From Sapria himalayana (lineage: Eukaryota > Streptophyta > Magnoliopsida > Malpighiales > Rafflesiaceae): a DNA stretch of 64,000 nt. Position numbers and translations under genes: made by a program. Where the stretch lies: contig JAREIK010000779.1 of the NCBI GenBank assembly GCA_029783825.1, forward strand, positions 1-64,000, in the 5' to 3' direction. Shown one piece after another: positions 1 through 11,855 of this stretch (positions are counted from its first letter, which is position 1; each line of letters opens with the position of its first letter). The notes beneath the pieces are model-generated. The model was not told the origin of the DNA. It searched no databases and was given only the letters and a program-made list of their open reading frames with translations.

Positions 1-1253
1 TTTTCTATCTATGTACTATCAATATTCTTTTTATCTATCACTATCTAGGTTTCTATCTATCTTCTATCTATCTATTTATCTCTCTATCTATATATGTATA
101 GATCGATCAATCAATCAATCTATCTGACTATCAATTTATATATCTATCTATCTTTATATCTATCTTTCTATCATTCTATCTATATAGGTTCTATTATTCT
201 TTATCTATCTGTCTATCTTATCCATCTAACAATCTATCGAAAAATCTGTCAATCTATATCTATCTATCAATTTATCAATTTTTATCAATCAAATAAACTA
301 TGATTGTTAATTAGTTTATCATTATGTCAATCTATTTATTATCTATCAATATCTCTAAATATTTCTATTTCTTCTATTTGTCAATCTATTTATGTATAAA
401 TCTATCAATAAATCTATCTATTTATTTCTATGTATTTGTATTTCTATCTACCAATATATTTTCTATTTATCTATTTATCTATAATTGTGTTTAACTATCT
501 ATCTATATACCTATCTTTTTATCTATCTTTATAGCTATTATCTAACTATCTAATATCTATATGTCTATATATATATATATCTATATCTATATTATCTATA
601 CTTTCTAGCTACATATCTATCTGTCTATCTTAATTACCTATCTATTTATCGAACTATTTATCTATATATCAATCTTTCTATTAGTATATCTATCTATTTT
701 GTTTATCTGTCTAACTATATGTATATTAGTATGTCTATCTATCTATCTCAAATTCTATTTATCTATTATCAATCTATCTATCTATCAATATATCTATCTT
801 TTTTTCTTTCTTTCTCTCTATCTATCTATCTGTCTATTATATATATATCTTTATATATATATATATATATATATATGTCTATCTATTTGACAATCTATCT
901 GTCTATCCATCCATCTATCTATCTTTCTAATAATATTTCATTTATCTATCTATCTGTCTGTCTTTCTATCAATCAATCAAACATTCTATCTCTCTTTCAA
1001 TCACCCTATCAATATTTCTATAATTCTATCTTACAATCTTTCTATAAATCTTTCTATCAATCTTTATATCTATCTGTATATCTATTTGTTTATCAATCTA
1101 TATATCAATCTATCTCTTTATATCTCTATATATTTTTCTTTCTAACTACCTATATATTAGTTTATCTATCTATCTATATATTTTTATATCAATCTATATG
1201 CTTTCTATATGTCTATCTATTATTTTTTATTTATATTTATTTGTCTATATATA

Positions 1254-1298
<45 letters not shown>

Positions 1299-2341
1299 CT
1301 ATCTATCTCTCTATCTACATATCTTTCTACCTATATATCTATCTATTTTTCTATCTATTTTTCTACCTATCCATCAATCTGCCTATCTAATTGCCTATCT
1401 ATATGTCAATATATCTATCCATCTATATATGTATATATCAATCTATCTATCTATCTATTTGTCTATCTTTCTATATATATATATATTGACTATCTATCTA
1501 TCAATATTTTTATATATCTATTTGTATATCTTTCAGTCTATCTATATGTCTGTCTATCTATCTTTCTATTCTACCTATCTATCTATCTATTTATCTTTCT
1601 ATTTATCTATTTGTGTATCTCTCTGTCAATATATCTGTCTATATATCTATCTATTTATCTATTTTTCTTTCTTTCTATTAATCTATTTATCTATAAGTCT
1701 ATAAAACTATCTATCAATCTATCAATCTTTTGACTATCAATTTATCAATCAATCTATCTATCCATTTGTATATATATATCTATTTATCTATCTATAATTC
1801 TTACTATCAATAAATCATTCTTTCTGTCTATATATCTATCTCTCTATTTAACTTTCTTTCTTCCTTTTTGTAAATCTGTTTGCCTATCGATTTTTCACTC
1901 TATATATCTATCGGTCAATCTTCTTATTAGTCTATCATTCTATCAATTTCTTTATCTATCTATCTATCGATTTGTCTATAAATCTTTGTATATATTTCTA
2001 GATCTATATGTCTATCTATCTATGTATCTATCTATCAATCAATCAATCTATCTATCTATCTATCTACCTTTCTATCTATGTATATATCTTTTTATATGTC
2101 TATCTATATATCTACCAATCTATCTATCTATCTATCTATAAATCTATCATTTTATCTAGCTATCTATCTCTATATCTATGTTTATATCTATTTATCTACC
2201 TATCTATCTTTATTTCTTTCTTTATTCACTCAATCAATCATTCAATCTACCTATCAATCTGTATATCAATATGTTTTTTAATCTATCTAGCAAAATTTCT
2301 ATCTATCTCTCAAACAATATGACTATCTTTATGTCTTTAAA

Positions 2342-2386
<45 letters not shown>

Positions 2387-3240
2387 ATCTATCTATCAGT
2401 CTGTTTGTTTATATATTATATATCTGTCTATCTATCTCTCTAACTTTCTATGTATCTATTTTTCTATCTATTTTTCTATGTATTATTTATTTATCTATCT
2501 ATCTTTATATCAAATAATCTATCTATATATCTGTCAATTTGTTTATTAATCTATCTTTCAATATAACTATATCAATCATTTTATACATCTATATATATTT
2601 CTATCTATTAATCTATCAATATATCAATCATTCTTTTTATAAAACAATCTATCTATCTATCAATCTTTCGTTCTTTAATTCTATTTTTCTTTCTATCTAT
2701 TTATTTATTTGTATATTGGTATATATATTTGTCAGTGTTTCTATATGTCTATTAATATGTATATTTCTCTATCAATCAAAGAATCAATCTATCTATATGT
2801 CTATCTATCAATGTATCTATCTATATATTAATCAATCGATTTATCTATCTATATATCTGTATATCTATCTATCTATCTATCTAGATGTCAATGTATCTAT
2901 TTGTCAATCAATCAATCAATCTGTCTGTCTATCTATCTTTCTATCATTATATTTATCTATCAATCATTCTTTCTTTCTTTATTTCAATCGATCTATCTAT
3001 CTTTCTATAAATATATATGTATATTAATTTGTATATGAATCTATATTGTAACCTGTCTATCAATATTTCTATCAATAATTCTATATATCTATCTATCTAT
3101 CTATTTGAGTATCAATCTATCTATCAATATATCTATTTATATATGTATGTATTTGTCTTTTTATCAATGTATTTATTTTTCTAGCTATCTGTCTATGTAT
3201 TGGTCTAGCTATTTATTTATCTATCTATCTATTTATCTAA

Positions 3241-3376
3241 TTGTATTTCTATCTGTTAATCTATCTATTTATCTATATATTTATCTATCTATCAATCTAT
3301 TTATCTAATTGTATTTTTATCTGTCAATCTATCTATTTATCTATATATTTATCTATCTATCTATCTGTCTATCTAT
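3241..3376 (+). repeat. 68-bp direct duplication inside array 1
   Basis: The block starting TTGTATTTCTATCTGTTAAT at 3,241 is repeated from 3,309 with only a few substitutions. The period of 68 bases is 17 tetranucleotides. This shows amplification of longer blocks, not only single-unit slippage. Confidence 0.8.
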
Positions 3377-4474
3377 TTATCTATATGTCTATCTTTTTCT
3401 CTATTTATCTATCTATCTATCTATCAATCTAGTTAACAATTTGTCTAATAAAATTTCTATAAATCTCGTTAACTATCTATCTATTTGTCTATCTATATGT
3501 ATATCTATCTTTTTATCATTCTAGATATCTATCTATGTATTTTTCTAACTAATTATCTATCTGTCTGACTGACCATCTATTTATCTACTTTTCTATCTAT
3601 CTCTCTTTCTATCTAGGTATCTATCTAAATTTTTATCGATCGATCTATCTTTCTATTTATTTATCTGTCTATCTATCTATTATCGATTTATATATCTATT
3701 TATCTGTCTATCGATTTGTCTATCTATCAGTCTATCTACTTGCTATCTATCTGTCAATGTATGTGTCTATCTATTGTTATATCTATATGTCTATATATAT
3801 GTCTATTATTTGTTTATCTTCTATCGATTTATCCAATAATCTATCTATCTAATAATCTATCAATCAATCTATCTATAAATCAATTTATCTATCAATATAT
3901 CTGTTAATCTATCTATCAATCTTTCTATAAATCTTTATATCTATATTTCAATCTATCTATCTATATATGAATTTAACTTTCAATCTATCCATTTATAATT
4001 CTGTGTATTTGTCTTTCTATCTTTCAATTTTTATATATCTATCTATCTATTTGCATAATAATTTATTTGTATATCTATCTATCTATCTCTCTATATATCT
4101 ATCTTTTTATCTGTCTGCCTGTCTATCTATCTATATATCTATTTGACTATCTATTTGTTAATCTATGTGACTATCTATCTATCTATCTGTATATATATCT
4201 ATCTATATACCTATCTATCTATCTATCTATCTATTTGTCGATCTATTTATTATTTTGTCTATCTAATTGTGTATCTATATATTGATCCATCTATATATAT
4301 ATATATATATATATTTGTGATTTTATTTGTCTTTTATATCTTTCTATCTAAGTGTATATTTATCGGTATCTCTATTTATCTATTTATTTTTATATCTATC
4401 TATCTATCTATATATCTCTCTATCTATTTTACAATCTATCTATTTGTCTATCTATCTATCTATATAAAAATATT

Positions 4475-4507
<33 letters not shown>

Positions 4508-5870
4508 TTATCTATCGATCTATCTATCTATATTACTATTATCTATTTGTCTATCTATCTATCTATATGTCATTCTACCTATCTTTTATTTGTCTATCTA
4601 TCTTCTATCTAACTTTCATTATATAAATTTGTATATCTATCTTTATATTTATTTGATTAATTATCTATCTATCTATCTTTCTTTCTTTCTCTCAATCTAT
4701 CTATCTATAAGTATATCAAATTGACTATCAAAATTTCTATAAATAAGTATATCAATCTATCTATCATTCTTTCAATCAATCAATCAATCAATCTATAAAA
4801 CTATGTATGTCTGTCTATCTATCTAGCTGTCTATCTATCTTGTTATCTATCAATTTGTCTGTTTGTATATCTATCTATCAATTTTTATTGTCTGTCTATT
4901 TGTCTATCTATCTCTATTTCTAACTATCTATGTATATATTTGTCTATCAATTTGTCCATCTATCTATCTATTTATCTATCTATATATCTATCTATCTATC
5001 TAACTATGTATTTGCATATCTATCTTTCTCTATATCTATCTATCTTTCTTTCTTTCTATCATTTAATCAATCTATCTATCTATAAATTTGTCTATTAACC
5101 TATATTTAAATATTTCTTTTAATTTTTCTATCAATATTTCTTTCAAACTTACTATCTATGTGTCTATATATATGTATAACAATCTATCTTTCTATGTGTC
5201 TTTCTATTTGTCTTTCTATTTGTCTATCTATCTATCTATCTATTTATCTATCCATCTATATATTTATCTATTAATCTAACTATATTTATATCAATCTATC
5301 TATCTATATATCTTTAAATTTTTCTATATATCTATCAATCTGTCTATCCAACTATCTATATATCTATCAATCTTTCTTTCTTTCTATAAACCAATCAATT
5401 TATCAATCTATATATCATTCTTTGTGTCTGTCTATCTATCTGTCTATTTATTTGTTTGTCTATATATCTATATGTCACTCTTTATGTCTATCTATATGTC
5501 TATATATCTAACTATTTATGTTTATATCTATATATTTATCTATTTATTTAGCTATCTATATATCTATCTATCTAAGTATCTATCTATCTATTATTCAATC
5601 TATTAATCAATAGAACTATCTAACTATCTATCTATTTAGTGATCTATTTATAAATCTAAATGTCTATCTCTCTATCAGTCTATCTAAATCTATATATTTT
5701 CTATCTTTCTATCTATCTAACTATCTCTCTAGCAATCAATCAGTCTATTGATAATTTATCAACCAGTCTATTAATCTATATATCAATCTATCTTTTTATT
5801 TGTCTGAAAATATTTCTATCATTCTTTCTATTTATCTATTAATCTTTCTGTGTATCAATATATCTATCAA

Positions 5871-5872
<2 letters not shown>

Positions 5873-5925
<53 letters not shown>
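5873..5925 (+). repeat. (TA)n tract in array 1
   Basis: An uninterrupted run of alternating TA of about 53 bases interrupts the TCTA pattern. Comparable but shorter tracts lie at about 2,345-2,384, 6,113-6,149, 9,459-9,504 and 9,946-9,980. These could extrude as cruciforms. Confidence 0.9.
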
Positions 5926-5927
<2 letters not shown>

Positions 5928-6108
5928 ATGTATGTATGTATGTTTTTGCCTTTTTATCTAGGTATCACTTTTTCTATCTATATGTCTATCTATTTTTCTT
6001 TTTATCAATCTGTCTATCTATCTATCTATTTATCTATCAAACTATGTATCTATCTGTCTATCTATCTGTTAACATTTCTGTCTAACTATAGGACAATCTA
6101 TGTGTCCA

Positions 6109-6151
<43 letters not shown>

Positions 6152-6570
6152 ATCTATCTATATTTGTTTTTATATTCCAATCTATTTGCCTATCTATATG
6201 TTTATCTATGTATCTATCTATCTATCCCTTTATATATCTATCTATCTATATATCTATAATCTATCAATATATCCAACTATCATATATCTAACTATATTTC
6301 TTTCTATATATCTATTTGTTTGTCTAACTATATATCTATCAATCAATCTATATATCTATCTATATTTATTTATATCTAACTATTTGTATATATATCAGCC
6401 TATCTATATGTTTATCTATCTGTCTATTTATTTATCTAACTTTTTATCTGTATATCTAAGTATCTATGAATCTTTCTATTAGTTTTACTATCTATCTATC
6501 TATATGTATGTCTGTCTATCTATAAATCTATCTATTAGTATATCCATCTATATATATATCAATCTATATA

Positions 6571-7700
6571 TCAATATGTGTATCTATTTGTCCATTTATC
6601 TATCTATTGATAGATCTATATTTATTTTTATCAATCAATCGATCTATTTTTCTATCTATCTATCTATATATCTATTTGTTTATCTATTTTTCTATATGTA
6701 TATCTAGCTGTTAGTATTTCTGTCTATCTAAATATCTATATATCTATATATCTATTTATCTATCTATCTATTTATCTACCTACCTATTTGCTTGTGTATC
6801 TATTTATCTATCTATTTTACTATCCATCTATCTATATATATGTCTATATTTCTTAATATCTATCTATATATATGCCTATCTATATGTTTATTTATTTGTT
6901 TATCTATCTATCTATCTAGCCATATATCTATTTGTCTATCTATCTCTTTATCAATTTTCACATCTATATGTCAATATATGTCTTTATTTATATGTCTATC
7001 TATCAATCTATCTATAAATCTATATATTTGTCTATGTATCAGTGTATATATCTATTTTTTTATTTCTATCTATATTTTTATAAATCTGACTATCTATTTA
7101 TCTATCTATTAATCTATCAATCTATCAATCTATATATCAATCTATGTATCTATTTGTCCATTTATCTATCTATCGATCTATGTATATTTATTTCTATCAA
7201 ATAATCGATCAATTTTTCTATCTATCTATCTTTCTATCTATCTATATATTTATCTATCTATTTGTTTATCTATTTTTCTATATGTATATCTAGCTGTTAG
7301 TATTTCAGTCTATCTATATATCTGTCTATCTATCTATCTATTTATCTATATACCTATTTTCTTGTTTATCTATGTATTTATCTATTTTAACTATCCAACC
7401 ATCTATATATATGTCTATATTTCTCAATATGTATCTATATGTCTGTCTGTCTATCTATCTGTTTATCTATCTATCTAGCCATATATATATTTGTCTATCT
7501 ATCTCTTTATCAATTTTCATATCTATATGTCAATATATGTCTCTATTTATATGTCTATCTATCAATCTATATATTTGTCTATATATCAATGTATATATAT
7601 GTTTGCTTATATGTCTATCTATATTTCTATAAATATTACTATCTATTTATTTATCTATCTATCTATCTATATTTCTATTTCTCTATTTGTCTATCTATCT
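6571..7700 (+). repeat. Tandem duplication, about 566-bp unit, in array 1
   Basis: Two adjacent segments share the same succession of variant tetranucleotides. Landmarks are TCTATTTGTCCATTTATC (about 6,581 and 7,147), TATCTAGCTGTTAGTATTTC (about 6,701 and 7,287), and the stretch TCTCTTTATCAATTTTCA (about 6,943 and 7,502). The offset is about 560-585 bases, with small indels. Since the landmarks are not plain TCTA, the match is a true segmental duplication of an already degenerate array. No third full copy is evident downstream. Confidence 0.8.
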
Positions 7701-8483
7701 ATATTTTTATCTATCTGTCTATCTATCTACCGATCTATCTATTTATCTATCTATCTTTCTGTCTAACTATTTATCTATCTATTTTTGTATCTATCTATCT
7801 ATCTATATATCTATATTTCCATCTATCTATCTATCTATCTATCATATGTCTGTCTGTCTTTCTATCGATCGATCTATCTATCTATCTATCTTTCTGTCTA
7901 ACTATATGTCTTTCAATCTGTCTATGAAAATATCTATCAATAAGTCTATCAATTTTCTATCAATCTATCTATAAATATGCTTATTCAACTGTCTATCTTT
8001 CTATATATCAATTTTTTTATTTTTTTCGATCAACCAATTAATATGTCGGTCTATCTATTTGTTTATATGTATATCTCATTGTTAGTCTATCTATTTGTCT
8101 ATTTATCTTTCTATCTATCTATATATCTATTTATCTATTTGAATATCTGTCTATCAATTTGTCTATTTATTCATCTATCTGTCTATCAATCTATTTATCT
8201 ATCTATCTATATGTCTGCCTGTTTGTATATTAATCTGTCTGTCTCTCTATCTATCTATCTATATGTCTATCATTCTGTCTATATATCTATTTTTCTATAT
8301 ATCTATCTATCTTTATATCAGTCTATCTGTTAGTCTATCTATCTATCTATCTAGCTATATATCTATCTATCTGTCTAGCTGAACTATGTATCTCTCTATT
8401 TGAAAATCTGTCTATCTATCTACTTAACTATCTTTGTATCTATCTATGTATAAATATATATTTTCTATCTATCTATTTATCTA

Positions 8484-8580
8484 AACACTTGCTATTTAGC
8501 TAGGGATTGATCCTCAGCTAAATTTCCCAAGCTAAATCAATATTTTCTAATTGTGAGCTATATATTAACCTATCTATTAA
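8484..8580. mobile_element. CACTA-end-like island inside array 1
   Basis: About 75-95 bases here are clearly not TCTA. They contain TTTAGCTAGGGATTGATCC followed by GCTAAATTTCCCAAGCTAAAT, the same TAGCTAGGGA vocabulary found in the CACTA terminal regions at 41,150-41,496, 49,500-49,893 and 63,530-63,664. TCTA repeats resume on both sides. I read it as a short remnant of a CACTA subterminal region embedded in the array. No complete terminal repeat or target duplication is visible. Confidence 0.5.
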
Positions 8581-9272
8581 TCTTTCTATCAATTTATCTA
8601 TCAATATATCTAACATTCTTCCTATCTTTTTATATATTTAACTATCATTCAATATATATATAGGTCTTTCAATCTATCTTTCTATGTGTTTATTTATTTA
8701 TTTGTCTATCTATATATCTTTTAATCTATATGTCTATCATTATATCTATCTATTTGTCTATCTTCCTATCTATCTATCTTTCATCTGTCTATATATCTTT
8801 CAATCTGCCTATTTGTCTATTAATCTATTTATTTTTCTATCTGTTTATTTATAGTTTGTCTATAAATCTATATATCTATCTATTTGTCTATATATCAATT
8901 TATCAATTTTCCTATATGTGTATCTTTCTATTAGTCTATCTATCTATCTGTCTATATATCTCTGTATCTCTAGTTATCTGTTAGCCTATCACTGTAAGTA
9001 TCTCTCTATCAATTTGGCTATATCTCTATCTGTCTATCCATCTTTCTATCTATCAATCTATCTGACTATTTGTTTATCTTTCTACATATATATATATATA
9101 TATATCTCTTTGGCTATCAATCTGTCTATCTTTATATCTATCAATCACTCAATCTATCTTTCTATTTTTATACCTATATGTCTATTTGTTTGTCAATATA
9201 TTTGTCTATCTATATGTCAATCTATCTGTCTATATATCTTCGATCTATCTTTATATCAATCTATCTACATAT

Positions 9273-9297
9273 CTGTGTGTGTGTGTGTGTGTGTGTA
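9273..9297 (+). repeat. (TG)n tract in array 1
   Basis: Alternating TG of about 25 bases lies within the TCTA array. The counterpart in the TAGA-oriented array 2 is a long (AC)n tract at 41,841-41,881. Confidence 0.9.
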
Positions 9298-9454
9298 TCT
9301 GTCTATCTATCTATCTATTTATATATCTATATTTATATTATTGATGTCTATCTGTTTGTCTGTCTATCTTTCACTATTTCTATTTGTCTGATTATCTATT
9401 TGTCTATCTATGTATCTATAAATCTATCTTCCTATCTATCTATCTATCTATCTA

Positions 9455-9509
<55 letters not shown>

Positions 9510-9942
9510 CTATCCATCTATCTATATGTCTATATATGTATCTATCAATCTATAAATTTTAGTATCTAGTTATCTATCTATCTGTCTAATTTTCTATTAT
9601 ACTATTTATCTGTCTTTCTATTTGTCAATCTTTCTATCTAACTATATATATATATCTATCTATCTATCTATCTATTTGTCTAAATGTTTATCTATCTATC
9701 TATCTATCTAAATATATGTTTATCTTTCTGTCAAACTCTCAATTTATCTATATAATTTCCTATCAATCTATCTATCTATCTATCTCTCTATTAATTGGTG
9801 TATCTAACTTTCTATTGATCTACCTCTCTATATATTTATATAACTATCTATCTTTCTATGTTTCTTTCTCTCTCTATTTGTCTATCTATTTATCTATCTA
9901 TTTATCTGCTTATCTATTTAATTATCTATCTATCTATCTATC

Positions 9943-9985
<43 letters not shown>

Positions 9986-10180
9986 CTGTATATCTATTAA
10001 TCTATAAATCTCTCTATCTATCTATCTAACTATATAACTATCTAACTATCTATCTTTATATCAATCTATTTATCTATTTATCTATCGATGTATCTATCTA
10101 TCTCTAAATCTATCTATCTGTCTTTTTTTTATATCTTTATTTATATATATTGAACAAACTATCAATCTATATGTCTATCT

Positions 10181-10300
10181 GTAAATAAGTCTATATGCCT
10201 ATCTATCTATTTGCGTATCTATAAATAAGTCTATATGCCTATCTATCTATTTGCATATCTATAAATAAGTCAATATGCCTATCTATTTATTTGCATATCC
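10181..10300 (+). repeat. 40-bp unit, three tandem copies
   Basis: Three consecutive 40-base units begin at 10,181, 10,221 and 10,261. Each contains TAAATAAGTC, then ATATGCCTATCTAT, then TTTGC(A/G)TATC. The copies differ at only a few positions, so this is a recent local expansion at the right end of array 1. Confidence 0.9.
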
Positions 10301-10480
10301 ATTAATCTTGCTATGTGACTATCTGTCAATACGTCTAACTATCTATTTGTCTATTTGCCTATATTCTTATTTATCTATGTATCTATCTATCTATCGACAT
10401 ACCTATCTATCTATGTATATATATTACTATCTATCTACCTATCTGTCTATTTGTCTATCTATCTATTTATCTATATGTCT

Positions 10481-10834
10481 TTTTTTTAAGATTTGTTAAT
10501 TAATTATAGTCCTCTCTTTTGGTGGAGGAATACCCATTTTACAAGCTACATCTACCCTTTCCCCGCTTATATCCTTTCCCATTTTCAATAAAATAAACTT
10601 TTAATTTACATGTAAATTTCCTAATTGAAACATAACAACTAGGTTCCCTTTCTAATTTGGCCTTCCTTTGCATCTTTTTCCTTGATCTTTATTCTCTTTT
10701 CTTTTTCCATTTAGCTTCACTCTACTTCTTATATCAGGTGCAATATTGCCTTATCCCTGCTTTCACTTGTTTTGGCTGGATCTTAACTATATAAACTCTA
10801 AATTCCTACAACAACAAAGAAAAGAAAGCATTTC
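10481..10834 (-). mobile_element. LINE-2 3' end (distal part, split by LINE-1)
   Basis: This block is the 3' terminal part of the older LINE, separated from its body by the LINE-1 insertion. It starts with a run of eight T (a poly-A tail on the minus strand) directly against array 1, so LINE-2 appears to have been inserted into or beside TCTA sequence. The segment CCTCTCTTTTGGTGGAGGAA closely matches the equivalent 3' end of LINE-1 at about 10,880, showing that both belong to one family. The body continues at 17,248. Confidence 0.8.
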
Positions 10835-10847
10835 AAGAGCGTAACTT
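10835..10847. repeat. LINE-1 target-site duplication, left copy
   Basis: The 13 bases AAGAGCGTAACTT are repeated perfectly at 17,235-17,247, bracketing LINE-1. This copy lies next to the poly-A side of the element. Confidence 0.92.
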
Positions 10848-11855
10848 TTTTTTTATCAAATATTATTTATTAATTATCACCCTCTCTTTTGGCGGAGGAA
10901 TACCATTTGTACAATCTATGTCTACCCCATTCCCTTTTACACCCATTCTTAATAACTAGAAATAAAAGACTTTCCTAAAATTCTATATCCAATAATCTCT
11001 TTTCCTATACTTTTAGATAGATCTTTTCCTTTTCTTGAATATAACCTCTTTTATTCTTCTTTGTTATCATTTGTGTGGAACATGAGAGATATCCTTGAAT
11101 GCACAATCTTCTTGCCATATTTCTATCTTCAGTATCATATTTGTTTCAATCTTGTGGCAACTTGGAATTTCTTGCATACAACCAGAAATTCTTTATGTTC
11201 TTGCACCCAATTCCCCCATTTCCCTTTTGTTTTAAAACATCATAGTTCAAGAGGTTTCCCTTCTTATCGTTTCTGGTGTCTTTTCCATTGTTCCTATAAT
11301 CTTTTAGCTTTTGTATCTTTATCTATTGCTAGACTTAATCTTGATGTGATATTAAAGCATTTCGTCCAGCCGTGTATACTTTGTTCTTCTTCCATGTCAC
11401 TTTGAGACAGACTTCTTTACTAACTTGTAGATTTACATACATAATACAGACATCACATAAAATAACACAGACTTTAACACATACCACCTTTGACTCATTT
11501 AATTCTTAAAACAGGCGTAAAAAGCCCTTTATAACACAGACTTCCAGACCAATCAAGCAAAACCGAAATATATAGACTCCAATGACATAAACAATTAAAC
11601 CAATAAGCATAACCATATTGTTCAGCTTTGCTCTGTTCTCTTGCTTATATATGCAAAAGAGATAGCCTACATTCCTAACATTTATATTCTTGTCCCTGAT
11701 CTGTCCCATTTTATAGAATAATTTTATTACTATATCACCTTCTTAACCATTCTGTGTAAGTGGGAATTTCCCTCAAGGCCGGGTAAATTCTTTAACAAGA
11801 TGTATCAAAATGGTTAGAAATACAAAAGCAAGCAAAGTAAAGGTGAAAATAAATC
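10848..11855 (-). other. LINE-1 3' UTR
   Basis: About 1 kb of non-coding sequence lies between the ORF2 stop and the poly-A tail of LINE-1. Short open frames in it (for example 11,061-11,405 plus and 11,506-11,709 minus) show no recognisable domains and are taken as chance. Its last about 80 bases match the 3' end of LINE-2 near 10,500. Confidence 0.75.

Larger units (their letters stand above)
1..10480 (+). repeat. Giant degenerate TCTA (GATA) array 1
   Basis: Almost the whole stretch is built from TCTA/ATCT tetranucleotides on the plus strand, with variants such as TCAA, TTTA, TGTC and TATA scattered throughout. It runs off the left edge of the window, so its true length is unknown. Embedded tracts of pure (TA)n occur near 1,262, 2,345, 5,873, 6,113, 9,459 and 9,946, and a (TG)n tract lies near 9,273. 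Long open frames on this strand are artefacts: the unit read in any frame gives Tyr-Leu-Ser-Ile and lacks stops, while the opposite strand contains TAG. The array is not homogeneous; it carries larger internal duplications and one transposon-like island, listed separately. The right boundary is the poly-A tail of a LINE. Confidence 0.97.

Noticed and set aside
1..10480. CRISPR-like or centromeric monomer array
   Set aside because: There is no constant repeat with unique spacers and no fixed monomer; the basic unit is a tetranucleotide.
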